Position numbers and translations under genes: made by a program
The notes under the pieces: model-generated
What the model saw: only the letters and a program-made list of their open reading frames with translations
The model's database searches: none
Told to the model about the DNA's origin: nothing
NCBI RefSeq assembly: GCF_000445995.2
Contig: NC_022080.4
Location: forward strand, 558,001 to 622,000
Direction of reading: 5' to 3'
Length of the DNA: 64,000 nucleotides
From: Geobacillus genomosp. 3
Lineage (GTDB): Bacteria > Bacillota > Bacilli > Bacillales > Anoxybacillaceae
Shown: positions 42,601 to 52,264 of the stretch, one piece after another
Numbering within the stretch: the stretch's first letter is position 1
How the letters are laid out: every line of letters starts with the position of its first letter

Positions 42601-43113
42601 CTCGTCGGCCAGTCGGCTCTGCCAGCGGGGGTGCTTTATTTCCACATCCACAACCCGATTATTCAAGCGAAGCGATGGCTTGACGACGAAATAGAAAGGA
42701 CAAGAATCCTGCTTGAGCCGTTCCGGATGCGCGGATTGCTGCTCGCTGACGCCGAGGCCATCCGGCTGATGGATAACCAAACAGAAAATGGGCAATGGTC
42801 GTTCATTGTCCCTGCCCAGCTGACGAGAACCGGGGCGATTCACGCGCGTTCTTCAGTGGCGAGCGCATCCGACTTTGCCGCGTTGCGCCGGCACGTTCGC
42901 CGCTTGTTTGTTGATATTGGCGAACAAATTGCCGATGGCGACATCTCGATCGCCCCGTACAAGCTAAAAAACAAAACAGCGTGCGAGTTTTGCGCCTTTA
43001 AACCGGTATGTCAATTCGATGAATCGTTATCGGGCAACGGGTATCGGAAATTGGCTCCGCAGACGAAGGATGCGGTGATCGAAACATTAACGGAAAGGGA
43101 GGAAGGGTCATGA
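39607..43113 (+). CDS. addB: AddB, ATP-dependent nuclease/helicase subunit B
   Basis: A 1168-residue AddB. P-loop LGRSGSGKTAVC at the N-terminus, a C-terminal RecB-type nuclease domain (DYKSSAKTLDL) and the four iron-sulfur cysteines split between FQKCPYAHF and ACEFCAFKPVC. With AddA it resects double-strand ends to a Chi site for recombination. ATG 39607 aligns with the B. subtilis start and has GGTGGTGAT upstream; ATG 39592 would add five residues. It overlaps addA by four bases. Confidence 0.96.
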   Translation: MSLRFLLGRSGSGKTAVCLEEIRRQLQEDPKGRTIVYLVPEQMTFQCEYALIHTEGVEGMIRAQVFSFPRLAWRVLQETGGMSRYYVHDVGVQMMIRKIIEQRKQELKLFGRAADKSGFVEQMHEMIAECKRYCLAPDELRRHADMLESGSGQPGRRLLADKLSDVALVYEELERSLLGHYLDSEDYLRLLAEHIPRSGYLHGADIYIDGFHHFSPQEYMVIEQLLHHCRRVTVCLTADRPYDDGMPDELNLFYLPAQTYRQLRELALANDIMIEPPVVLSVNRRHQDGALVHLEAQFHRRPLPPYEAETDAIRLYEAANRRAEIEAVAREIIRLVRDEGARYRDIALIIRQAEAYRDLVKTVFFDFDIPYFVDEKEPMHHHPLMELVRAALETVVTRWRYEAVFRAIKTDLLFPVDGDLAAWREAADKLENYVLAYGVKGEKWTSGERWTYRRYQALDGLNVPQTDEERQLEDKLNAWREALTAPLRRFERRLQRAADGRDFCAALYLFLEELQIPKKLEQMSAQAEADGRLVEARQHEQAWNAVVDLLDQYVEMLGTESLPLPEFAKIIEAGLDRLEFALVPPAIDQVIVAQLDRSRLIGIKYAFIIGANDGVIPAKAKEEGLMAEVEREQLREFGMALAPGGREQLFYDPFFVYLALACPSRRLYVTYPLADGEGKALMPSPLIKQLVQLFPHLPVHLCGHDPFDAPEEKPEAFVTAPRATQTYLISQLRAWKRNYGIAPLWWDVYNVLINHPEWKARVQQAVSALFYTNQAPTLKRQWSRRLYGKKIQASVSRMEQFQKCPYAHFVSHGLRLKERNVFRLEAPDVGQLFHAAIKQIADRVRERHLDWKELSRLECERLSAEAVERIAPLIQQQVLSSSNRYEYMKRKLKKVVARTTQVLSEHARASGFAPIGFELSFGPGGDLPPLRFQLRDGTVMELVGRIDRVDKAESSQGVLLRIIDYKSSAKTLDLTEVYYGLALQMFTYLDIVLTYAEQLVGQSALPAGVLYFHIHNPIIQAKRWLDDEIERTRILLEPFRMRGLLLADAEAIRLMDNQTENGQWSFIVPAQLTRTGAIHARSSVASASDFAALRRHVRRLFVDIGEQIADGDISIAPYKLKNKTACEFCAFKPVCQFDESLSGNGYRKLAPQTKDAVIETLTEREEGS

Positions 43114-46100
43114 ACGTCACGTTTCGCCCGAAGCCAGCCGGAAGCCGGTGGACGGATGAACAATGGAAGGCGATCGCGGCCGGCGGCCGGGATATTCTCG
43201 TCGCCGCGGCGGCGGGATCCGGAAAAACAGCCGTTCTTGTCGAGCGAATTATTCAAAAAGTGACGGCGGAAGAAGGGGCAGTTGATATTGACCGGCTGCT
43301 TGTCGTCACGTTTACGAATGCGGCAGCGGCCGAGATGAGAGCGAGAATTGGCGAAGCGCTCGAACGAGAGCTCGCCAAGCGCCCGCATTCACTCCATTTG
43401 CGGCGTCAACTCAGCTTGCTCAACCGCGCCCCGATTTCAACGCTCCATTCTTTCTGTTTGGATGTGATCCGCAAATATTATTATTTGCTCGATTTGGATC
43501 CGTCGTTTCGCATTGCCGATGAGACGGAAATCGAGCTGTTGAAAGAAGACGTCCTTGAAGAACTGCTAGAGGAAGAATACGGAAAAGCGGACAATGAACG
43601 CTTTTTTGCCGTTGTCGACGCCTATACCGGTGACCGCAGTGACGCGGAGCTGCAGGAGATGATATTCGCGCTTTACGAATTTTCCCGTTCTCATCCGACG
43701 CCGGATGAATGGTTGGCCGGTTTAGTATCGATGTATGATGTCGACGAACAAACGCCGGTGAAGACGCTGGCGCCGGCGCGCTATATCGCTCAGCACGCAA
43801 CGATGGAACTGGCGGCGGCCAGACGGTTCCTTCGCTTGGCTTTGACGCTTGCTGGGAAGGAAAGGGGTCCGAAGCCGTACGTAAAGCGGCTGCACGAAGA
43901 TATGGACTTGATCGCTGATTTGGAGAGAAGGCTGTCCGGGTCGTGGGATGAGTTGTATCATGCGCTGCAGTCGCTCTCGTTCGGTCGGCTTCCGGCCTGC
44001 CGCGGCGATGGGTTTGACGCACAACTCATCGATGAGGCGAAAGCGCTGCGCGATCAGGCGAAAAAGAAAATTGAGGCATTGCGTGAAGATGTGTTTTCGC
44101 TCCGTCCGTCTGCTTGGCTTCGCCATATGCGCGAGATGAAGCCGGTCGTCGAAACGATCGTCGCCCTCGTCCGCCGCTTTTCCGCCATGTTTGAAACGGC
44201 GAAACGGGAAAAGGGGATTGTCGATTTTTCCGACTTGGAACATTATTGTTTGCGCATTTTGCGTCGGCGCGATCCGGAAACAGGCGAATGGCAGCCGTCA
44301 GCCGCCGCTTTGGAGTACCAAGGGCAGTTCGATGAAGTGCTCGTCGATGAGTATCAAGATACCAACCTTGTCCAGGAAACGATTTTGCAGCTCGTCAAAA
44401 AAGGAAATGAGCGAACAGGCAACTTGTTTATGGTCGGCGATGTCAAACAATCGATTTACCGGTTCCGACTCGCCGAGCCGATGCTGTTTCTCGATAAGTA
44501 TAAGCGGTTCACTGCCGATGGGGAAGCCGGGGGAATGAAAATCGACTTGGCGAACAATTTCCGCAGCCGCGCCGAAGTGCTTGATGGGACAAACTTCTTA
44601 TTCGCTCAAATTATGGGTGAAGCCGTCGGGGAGATGACGTACGATGAAGCGGCCCAACTAAAGTACGGAGCCGATTATCCAAGCGGGCCGGATGCCGTTC
44701 CGGAAGTGATGATCATCGACCGGCAATGTTCGGCGGAAGAAGATGAAGAAGAAGCGGCCGAACTTGAGGCGGCCGAGTTGGAGGCGCGCCTGATGGCGGA
44801 AAAAATTAAAGAGCTTGTTTCGCGCCCGTTTTATGTGTATGACCGTTCGAGCGGGCAACCGCGGCGCGCTATGTATCGTGACATCGTCGTGCTTGTCCGT
44901 TCGATGACGAATGCGCCGCAAATGATTGAGCAGTTGCAGGCGCATGGCATTCCAGCCGCCGCTGATTTATCATCCGGCTATTTCCAGGCGACAGAAATTT
45001 CGGTGATGCTGTCGCTGTTGAAAGTGATCGACAATCCCCACCAAGATATTCCGCTGGCTGCCGTGCTCCGCTCACCGCTATTCCGTTTTGATGAAAACGA
45101 GCTCGCTATGATCCGTCTCAGCGACCCGAAGGGCACGTTTTTCGAGGCGCTGCAATCGTTTCGCCAAAAGCCGGCGGAAACGGAAGAGGAAGAGAAGGCC
45201 AAGAAAAAAGCGACTGCCTTTTTCAAGCAGTTGGAAGTGTGGCGCACGATGGCGCGCCGCGGTTCATTAGCGGATCTGATTTGGCAGCTATATCGCGACA
45301 CGCAGTTTTATGATTTTGTCGGTGCGTTGCCGGGCGGAAAGCAGCGGCAAGCCAATTTGCGCGCCTTGTATGACCGCGCCCGGCAATACGAATCGACGTC
45401 ATTCCGCGGGCTGTTCCGCTTTCTCCGCTTCATTGAGCGGCTGCAGGAGCGCGGCGACGACTTAGGGGCGGCCCGCCCGCTCAGCGAGCAGGAAGATGTT
45501 GTGCGCATCATGACAATCCATAGCAGCAAAGGGCTCGAGTTTCCGATCGTTTTTCTTGCCGGGCTCGCCCGCCCGTTTTATACGCGCGATTTGCGTCATC
45601 CGTATTTGCTTGATAAAGAGCTCGGCTTTGCCGCCCGATTTGTCCATCCGCAGCTGCGCATCAGCTATCCGACCATGCCGCTGCTGGCCATTCAAGTAAA
45701 GAAGCGGCTCGAGCTGCTCGCCGAGGAAATGCGCATTTTGTACGTCGCGCTTACAAGGGCGAAAGAGAAACTGTACTTGCTTGCCTCAGTCAACGATGTA
45801 AACAAGGAGATTGAAAAATGGAAAGGAGTGGCTGCTGAAAGCGGTTGGCTTCTTCCTGACGATGTGCGAGCGTCGGCCCGCTCATACTTGGATTGGATCG
45901 GACGGGCGCTCATCCGTCATCGTGACGCGCGCGCCCTTGCGGCGGTTGAGGCGGCGGAAGAAATTTCCTCTCACCCGTCCGTGTGGCGTCTTGCCATCGT
46001 GTCGGCGGCCAAGCTGCGCAGTGGTGAAACGCCAGCTGACCAAAAGGATGGCGGTACGCTTGCTGCGCTTGAACAAGGCCGTCCCGTTCCAATCGGAGGG

Positions 46101-46838
46101 GAATGGGAGGAGGAAGCAAGGCGTCGCCTGTTGTGGCGGTATCGTTACGGGAAGGAGACGGCCGTGCGCGCCAAACAGTCAGTTTCGGAACTGAAAGAAC
46201 AGCGTGCGCTGTTTGGTGAGCAGGCGGACGAATGGATGCCGCGCAAGGGAACAGCGCCGCTGTTTTCCCGGCCGCGCTTTATGCAGAAAAAAACGTTGAC
46301 GCCAGCCGAAAAAGGGACTGCGCTTCATATCGTCATGCGCCATCTCGATTTGCAGGCACCGATAGACGAATCATCGATTCGCCGTCAGATCATGCGGCTT
46401 GTGGAGAAAGAATTGTTGTCGGCTGAGCAAGCTGAAGCGGTCGATGCCGCTATGATCGTCGCCTTTTTCGCTACGGATATCGGCCGCCGCCTTTGCGCCG
46501 CCCGTGAAATATACCGCGAGGTGCCGTTCAGCTTGGGGCTTCCGGCTGACGAACTTTACGGCGGTGAGGAGATGGAGAGCGGCCGCCGCCTGCTCGTGCA
46601 AGGGGTCATTGATTGCGTATTTGCGGATGAGCGTGGGTATGTGATGATCGACTATAAGACGGACGAGGTGACAGGGCGTTTTGCCGGCCAAAAAGAGGAG
46701 GCCGCCCGCTTTTTGCTTGGTCGTTACGGGGCGCAAATGCGCTTATACCGACGGGCTATTGAACAAATTTGGCACGTGCCGGTGGCGGAATGTTACCTAT
46801 ATTCGTTTGACGGCGAATATTTTCTAGCCGTCGAGTGA
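43110..46838 (+). CDS. addA: AddA, ATP-dependent helicase/nuclease subunit A
   Basis: A 1242-residue UvrD-type helicase with C-terminal nuclease: Walker A AAAGSGKTAVLVERI near residue 35, motif II VDEYQDTN, motif VI region YVALTRAKEKLYLL, and the nuclease signature MIDYKTDEV. It is the 3'-5' motor of AddAB. Starts with an ATGA overlap with addB; sbcD follows after 18 bases. Confidence 0.97.
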   Translation: MNVTFRPKPAGSRWTDEQWKAIAAGGRDILVAAAAGSGKTAVLVERIIQKVTAEEGAVDIDRLLVVTFTNAAAAEMRARIGEALERELAKRPHSLHLRRQLSLLNRAPISTLHSFCLDVIRKYYYLLDLDPSFRIADETEIELLKEDVLEELLEEEYGKADNERFFAVVDAYTGDRSDAELQEMIFALYEFSRSHPTPDEWLAGLVSMYDVDEQTPVKTLAPARYIAQHATMELAAARRFLRLALTLAGKERGPKPYVKRLHEDMDLIADLERRLSGSWDELYHALQSLSFGRLPACRGDGFDAQLIDEAKALRDQAKKKIEALREDVFSLRPSAWLRHMREMKPVVETIVALVRRFSAMFETAKREKGIVDFSDLEHYCLRILRRRDPETGEWQPSAAALEYQGQFDEVLVDEYQDTNLVQETILQLVKKGNERTGNLFMVGDVKQSIYRFRLAEPMLFLDKYKRFTADGEAGGMKIDLANNFRSRAEVLDGTNFLFAQIMGEAVGEMTYDEAAQLKYGADYPSGPDAVPEVMIIDRQCSAEEDEEEAAELEAAELEARLMAEKIKELVSRPFYVYDRSSGQPRRAMYRDIVVLVRSMTNAPQMIEQLQAHGIPAAADLSSGYFQATEISVMLSLLKVIDNPHQDIPLAAVLRSPLFRFDENELAMIRLSDPKGTFFEALQSFRQKPAETEEEEKAKKKATAFFKQLEVWRTMARRGSLADLIWQLYRDTQFYDFVGALPGGKQRQANLRALYDRARQYESTSFRGLFRFLRFIERLQERGDDLGAARPLSEQEDVVRIMTIHSSKGLEFPIVFLAGLARPFYTRDLRHPYLLDKELGFAARFVHPQLRISYPTMPLLAIQVKKRLELLAEEMRILYVALTRAKEKLYLLASVNDVNKEIEKWKGVAAESGWLLPDDVRASARSYLDWIGRALIRHRDARALAAVEAAEEISSHPSVWRLAIVSAAKLRSGETPADQKDGGTLAALEQGRPVPIGGEWEEEARRRLLWRYRYGKETAVRAKQSVSELKEQRALFGEQADEWMPRKGTAPLFSRPRFMQKKTLTPAEKGTALHIVMRHLDLQAPIDESSIRRQIMRLVEKELLSAEQAEAVDAAMIVAFFATDIGRRLCAAREIYREVPFSLGLPADELYGGEEMESGRRLLVQGVIDCVFADERGYVMIDYKTDEVTGRFAGQKEEAARFLLGRYGAQMRLYRRAIEQIWHVPVAECYLYSFDGEYFLAVE

Positions 46839-46856
46839 AGTAAAGGGGGAGAGACG

Positions 46857-48035
46857 ATGCGCATTTTGCATACGGCGGACTGGCATCTCGGGCGGACGCT
46901 CGAGGGCCGAAGCCGGCTGACCGAGCAGGAGGCGTTTCTCGACGAGCTCGTCGAGATCGTCGAGAAAGAACGAATTGATGTCATCTTAATGGCCGGCGAT
47001 GTGTTCGATTCCGTCAATCCGCCGGCGGCAGCGGAACAATTGTTTTACGAAAGTTTAGCACGCCTGTCCAACAAGGGCCGCCGGCCGGTTGCTGTCATCA
47101 GCGGCAATCATGATCATCCGGACCGCATCAGCGCCGCCCGGACGTTGCTTTCCGATTATCATATTTATCTTTTCGGCCGCCCGGAGTCTTCCGTTTACCG
47201 GATCGACATCCCGACATGCGGGGAAACGATGATGCTTGCTCCGCTGGCCTATCCGTCTGAATCGCGCCTTGCCGAGCTGCTGTCGTCTGACCATCAGGAA
47301 GCAGCGCTGCGCGACCGGTACGATGACCGCATCCGTGCGTTATTAGCAACGATGGCCTCCTCATTCACCGAGGAGACGGTTAATGTGGTGATGAGCCATC
47401 TTTACGTCGCCGGCGGCCATACGTCTGATTCCGAGCGACCGATTGAAGTGGGCGGCGCCTATACAGTGGCGGCAACGAGTTTGCCGAAGGCCGCTCAGTA
47501 TGTGGCGCTTGGTCATCTCCATCGGCCGCAACATATTAAGCGGGCAGAGACAACAGCACGCTATTCTGGTTCGCCGCTTGCTTACAGTTTCTCCGAGGCT
47601 GGGCATGCCAAATCTGTCACGGTTATTGATGTCCACCCAGGTGGCGCGGCCAATGTGTCGGAAATTCCGCTTGCCGCCGGAAAGCCGCTCGTTCGCTGGA
47701 AGGCGACAGAAGGAATTGCGCAGGTGTACCGCTGGTGTGAGGAAGGGAAAGATCAGTCATGCTGGGTTGACTTGGAGCTTCATGTGACCGAATCATTGAC
47801 CATGGAAGACATTTACCGGCTGCGCAAGCTTCATCCCGGTTTTGTCCACATCCGTCCCGTGTTTCCGCAGCGGGCGGAAGAGGCGGCTGACATGAGCCGT
47901 GAAGCGCTCTCGCTTGAGGAGATGTTCTGCCGTTTTTATAAACGGCAAACCGGGGGACAGGCGCCGGATGAAGAGCTCGTTCGCCTCTTTTTAGAGTTGA
48001 CGTCGGAAGAGGAGAAGGAGGGGGGAGACGAGTGA
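46857..48035 (+). CDS. sbcD: SbcD, Mre11-type nuclease
   Basis: A 392-residue calcineurin-like phosphoesterase with all Mre11 motifs: HTADWHLGRTLEG, MAGDVFDSVNPP, ISGNHDHPDR and later MSHLYVAGG and ALGHLHRPQ. With SbcC it opens hairpins and trims blocked DNA ends. AAAGGGGGAGA precedes ATG 46857. Overlaps sbcC by four bases. Confidence 0.96.
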   Translation: MRILHTADWHLGRTLEGRSRLTEQEAFLDELVEIVEKERIDVILMAGDVFDSVNPPAAAEQLFYESLARLSNKGRRPVAVISGNHDHPDRISAARTLLSDYHIYLFGRPESSVYRIDIPTCGETMMLAPLAYPSESRLAELLSSDHQEAALRDRYDDRIRALLATMASSFTEETVNVVMSHLYVAGGHTSDSERPIEVGGAYTVAATSLPKAAQYVALGHLHRPQHIKRAETTARYSGSPLAYSFSEAGHAKSVTVIDVHPGGAANVSEIPLAAGKPLVRWKATEGIAQVYRWCEEGKDQSCWVDLELHVTESLTMEDIYRLRKLHPGFVHIRPVFPQRAEEAADMSREALSLEEMFCRFYKRQTGGQAPDEELVRLFLELTSEEEKEGGDE

Positions 48036-51000
48036 AGCCGATTTCATTGACGATTGCCGGGCTTCATAGCTTCCGCGAAAGGCAGACGATCGATTTTACG
48101 CTGCTGTGCGATGGCGGTGTGTTTGGCATTTTCGGGCCGACCGGGAGCGGCAAGTCAACGATTTTGGACGCCATTACGTTGGCGTTGTTCGGCAGTGTTG
48201 GGCGGGCGGCTAACCGTACCCAGGCAATCATCAATCATGCCGAACAAGAGTTGTTCGTCTCGTTTACGTTTGAGTTGGAAAATGCGTTGGGGGCGAAACG
48301 GTACACGGTGGAGCGCAGCTTGAAAAAGGTGGACGAATGGCGGACGCGCAGCGCTGTCTGCCGGTTGATCGAACATCAAGCGGAGCCGGTCGTGCTCGCG
48401 GATAAGCTGTCCGATGTAGACAAGGCGATCGGTCAACTGCTTGGTTTGACGATGGAAGATTTCACCCGGGCTGTCGTCTTGCCGCAAGGGAAATTTGCCG
48501 AATTTTTATTGCTTAAAGGGGCCGAGCGGCGGCAAATGCTGCAGCGCCTGTTCCATCTTGAGCGGTACGGTGATCAGCTGAATAAAAAGCTGAAAGACCG
48601 CCTTGCCGCTGCTGAGCAAGAAGAAGAAAAAATCGAGGCGGAAAAGGCAGGGCTTGGTGACGCCTCGAAAACAGCGCTTGAGCAGGCGGAAGCCGAGGAG
48701 CGGGAATTGGTTGCCTTGCTGGCCAAGCGAAAAAAAGAGTTCGAGGAAGTCGAAAAAAATGTCGAACGAACGAAACAGCTTTGGGCGTGGCAGCAAGAAA
48801 AAGAGACGGTCGAGAGAGAACTGGCCGAACTGCGCCGGCATGAGCCGGACATCCGCAGGCTCGAAGTAAAAAAAGAGCGCGCCGAGCAGGCTGAGCGCAT
48901 TTGGCCATATTGGGAACAGTACGAACAGACGCGATGCTCGCAAGCAGCGGCGCTCAAGCGGTACGAACAGCTCGCCCGTGATCTCGAGGCGGCCAAGGCC
49001 GGCTACGGGGAAGCGGTGCGCCGATACGAACAGGCGCGGCAGGAAAAAGCGAGGCGCGAACCGGAGCTGTTGGCGCAAACGGAACGGCTGCGCCAGGCGG
49101 AACAGCTCGAGCGGCAAATGGAGGCGCTCACACATGAGCTTGCCGCCCTCCATGAGGAGCGAAACCGCTTGGCCGTCCGAGAGAAGGCGGCGCAACGCCA
49201 GCTTGAAGAAGCGTCTGTCTGGTACGAACGCGGCATGAAGCGGCAACAGGAGTTAAAAGAAGAACTGCAACGCTATATGGAGGCGCTAGCCGGCAAAGAC
49301 GAAGTAGAGCGGGCGCATGAAGGGAAGCGGCAAATCGAGCAAGCGGCATCCGCCCTCGCCCGTGTTGATGCACAACTCCGGCAAAAAGAAGCTGTTTGGC
49401 GCCAGGCGGAAGAGGAACGGACAAAGCGGGAGCGCCAGGCGGCCGCTGCCAGCGCCCGGCTTCATCAACTGTTTCAGCTTGTCGAGAAAACCTATCATTC
49501 CGTCTGTGAGCGACAGCAAGACATCGAAAAACAGCTGCATGCACTGCAACAGGATATGGAGGCGGAACGAAAGCGGATTGAGGAAGCGCGGACGGCGGAA
49601 CTGGCGACCGTGCTCGCTGAACGACTTCGTGCCGGTGAGCCGTGCCCGGTGTGTGGATCGCGCGAACATCCGCACCCGGCAACCGCGCTGCATTTTTCCG
49701 GCCACGGGCGGCTGACTAGGCTCGAGCAGGAGCGGCGGCGGTGCGACCAAGACTTGCAGACTGTGTTTTCGTTAAAGGCGCAGCTTGAGCAGCTCGCAGG
49801 GCTGGCCGCCGGTCATGGGACGCCTCCTCTCTTTGCCGCCGGCCGCCCGACAGAAGAGGTGAACGATGTTGCTGTTGAAGTGCGGGCGCTTGAGCAAGAT
49901 GTTATTGGACTAAAAGAATCTGTTTACCGGGCGCTCGCGCAATGGAACGAAGCGGAAGCAGCGCGGCGTGAAGCGGAAAACGCATGCCGGTGGGCGGCAG
50001 ATGACATGGGAGCGTTGCAGGCTGAGAGACAGCGGCTTAACGAAGAGAGGCAGCAGCTTGAACAGCAGTGGCAACAGGCTTACCCTTCTTTTTTGCTTGA
50101 GACGATTGACGCCGCGTACGAGCAGCTGCGTGAACAAGAGAAAAAGTGGCGTGACGTGCAAAAACGGCTTGAGGATAGCGTGCCGTTTTTAGAAGAAAAA
50201 CAGCGGGCAAAAGAGCAAGCGTCCGAAGAACAACGCCGGATTGAGACGGAACGGGTGCGCCTTGACTCGCTCATTACCGCCAAACAGCAACTGTGGGAAG
50301 AGTATGAACGACAGCGGCGCGAGAAAGCCGGCCCCAGCCCGGCGGCTGCGCAACTTCGGGAAGTGGAAGCCGAATGGCGACGGCTGCAAAGCGGTGAGCA
50401 GCGGGCGTACGATGAATGGCAACGCGTCCAAAAACAGTATCAAACGTTGGAAAGTGAGACAAAGGCGGCCGAGCAGGCGTGCGAAGAAGGGGCCCGTCGC
50501 GAAGAAGAGGCGCTCGCCCGTTGGCGCCGCGCCCTTGCCGACACCACGTTTGCCGATGCCGAAGAAGTTGGACGGGCGAAAGCGACAAAAGAGCAATGCC
50601 GTGAGTGGGACGAAACCATCCGCCGTTATTGGCGTCAAGTTGAGCAGGCGGAGCACCGTCGGGATCAACTTACGGATGCCCTCGGCGAGGCGGCGGTGAG
50701 CGCTGAACAATGGGACATGCTGCAGCGCGTGTACGCTGAGCTAAAAGCGCAAATGGAAACGATGACGCAACAACTTGGGGCCATTCAAGGCAAAGTGGCG
50801 GAGCTGAGAAAAAAACATGCCCGTTTTGTTGAACTCGAGGCGAAGCGGGAGCAACTCAGCCGCCAGATCGAACGGTATAAGCAACTGCAGACGTTGCTTC
50901 GCGGCAACAGTTTTGTCGAATTTATGGCCGAAGAGCAACTCGACCAAGTGACGGCCATAGCCGCCGAGTGGTTGCAACAGTTAACGCGGCAACGTTACTC

Positions 51001-51376
51001 GCTTGAGCTTGATTCACAAGGGGGATTTCTCATCCGCGATGATGCTAACGGCGGCGTCAGACGGCCGGTGGCGACGCTCTCGGGAGGGGAAACGTTTTTG
51101 ACCTCACTGTCATTGGCGCTGGCGCTGTCGGCGCAAATTCAGCTGCGCGGCGAATATCCGCTTCGGTTTTTCTTTTTGGACGAGGGCTTTGGCACGCTTG
51201 ATGCCGAACTGCTTGATACAGTCATTTCCGCTTTGGAAAAGTTGCATACACAGCGGTTGGCGGTTGGCGTCATTAGCCATGTTCAAGAAATTCGCACTCG
51301 TCTGCCGCGGCGGCTTATCGTTGAGCCGGCTGAGCCATCCGGCCGCGGCACGCGCATCCGGCTGGAAACGATGTAA
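48032..51376 (+). CDS. sbcC: SbcC, Rad50-type ATPase
   Basis: A 1114-residue SMC-like protein. Walker A GPTGSGKSTILDAITL near residue 40, two very long coiled coils (about residues 175-510 and 610-920), the zinc hook GEPCPVCGSREH between them, signature TLSGGETFLTSL and Walker B FFLDEGFGTLD. It partners SbcD. The start is GTG 48032 in a GTGA overlap with the sbcD stop. Confidence 0.96.
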   Translation: MKPISLTIAGLHSFRERQTIDFTLLCDGGVFGIFGPTGSGKSTILDAITLALFGSVGRAANRTQAIINHAEQELFVSFTFELENALGAKRYTVERSLKKVDEWRTRSAVCRLIEHQAEPVVLADKLSDVDKAIGQLLGLTMEDFTRAVVLPQGKFAEFLLLKGAERRQMLQRLFHLERYGDQLNKKLKDRLAAAEQEEEKIEAEKAGLGDASKTALEQAEAEERELVALLAKRKKEFEEVEKNVERTKQLWAWQQEKETVERELAELRRHEPDIRRLEVKKERAEQAERIWPYWEQYEQTRCSQAAALKRYEQLARDLEAAKAGYGEAVRRYEQARQEKARREPELLAQTERLRQAEQLERQMEALTHELAALHEERNRLAVREKAAQRQLEEASVWYERGMKRQQELKEELQRYMEALAGKDEVERAHEGKRQIEQAASALARVDAQLRQKEAVWRQAEEERTKRERQAAAASARLHQLFQLVEKTYHSVCERQQDIEKQLHALQQDMEAERKRIEEARTAELATVLAERLRAGEPCPVCGSREHPHPATALHFSGHGRLTRLEQERRRCDQDLQTVFSLKAQLEQLAGLAAGHGTPPLFAAGRPTEEVNDVAVEVRALEQDVIGLKESVYRALAQWNEAEAARREAENACRWAADDMGALQAERQRLNEERQQLEQQWQQAYPSFLLETIDAAYEQLREQEKKWRDVQKRLEDSVPFLEEKQRAKEQASEEQRRIETERVRLDSLITAKQQLWEEYERQRREKAGPSPAAAQLREVEAEWRRLQSGEQRAYDEWQRVQKQYQTLESETKAAEQACEEGARREEEALARWRRALADTTFADAEEVGRAKATKEQCREWDETIRRYWRQVEQAEHRRDQLTDALGEAAVSAEQWDMLQRVYAELKAQMETMTQQLGAIQGKVAELRKKHARFVELEAKREQLSRQIERYKQLQTLLRGNSFVEFMAEEQLDQVTAIAAEWLQQLTRQRYSLELDSQGGFLIRDDANGGVRRPVATLSGGETFLTSLSLALALSAQIQLRGEYPLRFFFLDEGFGTLDAELLDTVISALEKLHTQRLAVGVISHVQEIRTRLPRRLIVEPAEPSGRGTRIRLETM

Positions 51377-51417
51377 AGAACGACCTATCCAATGAACAGA
51401 ACGGATGGGAAAGAAAC

Positions 51418-51438
51418 TAGGGGGCAAGCCGCCCCCTA
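51418..51438 (-). terminator. Probable terminator after gerPF / sbcC
   Basis: TAGGGGGC (51418-51425) pairs with GCCCCCTA (51431-51438). The minus strand continues GTTTCTTT, the plus strand AGTTGTTT, so T-runs are weak in both directions. Confidence 0.5.
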
Positions 51439-51456
51439 AGTTGTTTCCGGCGATGT

Positions 51457-51678
51457 TCAGTTGTTGGCGGCAACATTTTGGTCAAACACATCTGGATCAA
51501 ACGCGTTCGTAAAGCTAATGGCGTTGTTCGTCATGATAAAGTCGCCGGTATTAAAGCCGCCGGACCCGGCCTGTGTTTTGGTGGCGACTTTCGGAGCGAT
51601 GTACAGACAGTCGCCCATTTGGACGACGGCGCCGCTTCCGACGTTATTGATTTTAATCGGGCCGACGAACGAAGGCAT
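51457..51678 (-). CDS. gerPF: GerPF, spore germination protein
   Basis: A 73-residue GerPA/PF-family protein (MPSFVGPIKINNVGSGAVVQ, GGFNTGDFI, ending NVAANN). It is the last gene of the gerP operon; GerP proteins let germinants pass through the spore coat. The ATG overlaps the gerPE stop by one base (TAATG). Confidence 0.94.
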   Translation of the reverse strand: MPSFVGPIKINNVGSGAVVQMGDCLYIAPKVATKTQAGSGGFNTGDFIMTNNAISFTNAFDPDVFDQNVAANN

Positions 51679-52076
51679 TACGAATCCCCCCTCCCCGTTG
51701 GCGTTCCCGGTGCAGGGCCGGCCAGCTGGCGGATATGTTTTATTCGTGCTTCGGTTTCGGCGATCGAGGTGGAGCCAATGTGGACAACGGCTGACGAAGA
51801 AATCCCGAGCACGCGGACCGACCGGACCGAAATGACCGGATTCTGGTGAAGCGTCCGCCGGGAAGCGACTGGCGGCGGGGAAGACCAACGCGGAATTGGT
51901 TTTGCAAAAACAGGGAATATACGTTCTCCTTCTGAGCCAAAAAACAGCTCATATTGCCGTTGGACGGCCAAGGCGCGCGTGCGTGCGGAAATCCGTTCAG
52001 AATCACCGATTTGCAGCACGGAACTAATAATCAGTGTTTCAGCATGGAGCGACTGAACGATCGATGTCCGTTTCAC
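51678..52076 (-). CDS. gerPE: GerPE, spore germination protein
   Basis: A 132-residue GerPE-like protein (VLQIGDSERISARTRALAVQRQ and a later SSAVVHIGSTSI). Starts at GTG in a GTGA overlap with gerPD. The SVLQIGD and VVHIG stretches recur in other GerP proteins, showing shared short beta motifs. Confidence 0.9.
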   Translation of the reverse strand: MKRTSIVQSLHAETLIISSVLQIGDSERISARTRALAVQRQYELFFGSEGERIFPVFAKPIPRWSSPPPVASRRTLHQNPVISVRSVRVLGISSSAVVHIGSTSIAETEARIKHIRQLAGPAPGTPTGRGDS

Positions 52077-52264
52077 GATGCTCCCCCTCGAGCCGGCACG
52101 AGCGGGACAAACGGGCCGATGATGAGCGATTCCGGTGGTGTGTCAAATGCCGATGATAAGTTGATCACATCAGCGTCGCCGATTAAAAACAGCGCTGCGC
52201 TGGCGACGGCTGTCAAGCGGATGTCACCGACGTGCACATCGCGGTTGATGACCGTGTAATTCAC
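52073..52264 (-). CDS. gerPD: GerPD, spore germination protein
   Basis: A 63-residue protein starting at GTG 52264 (GGGGAGGAA eight bases upstream) in a GTGA overlap with gerPC. Small size, VHVGDI and SAALFLIGDAD stretches, and operon position fit GerPD. Confidence 0.88.
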   Translation of the reverse strand: MNYTVINRDVHVGDIRLTAVASAALFLIGDADVINLSSAFDTPPESLIIGPFVPLVPARGGAS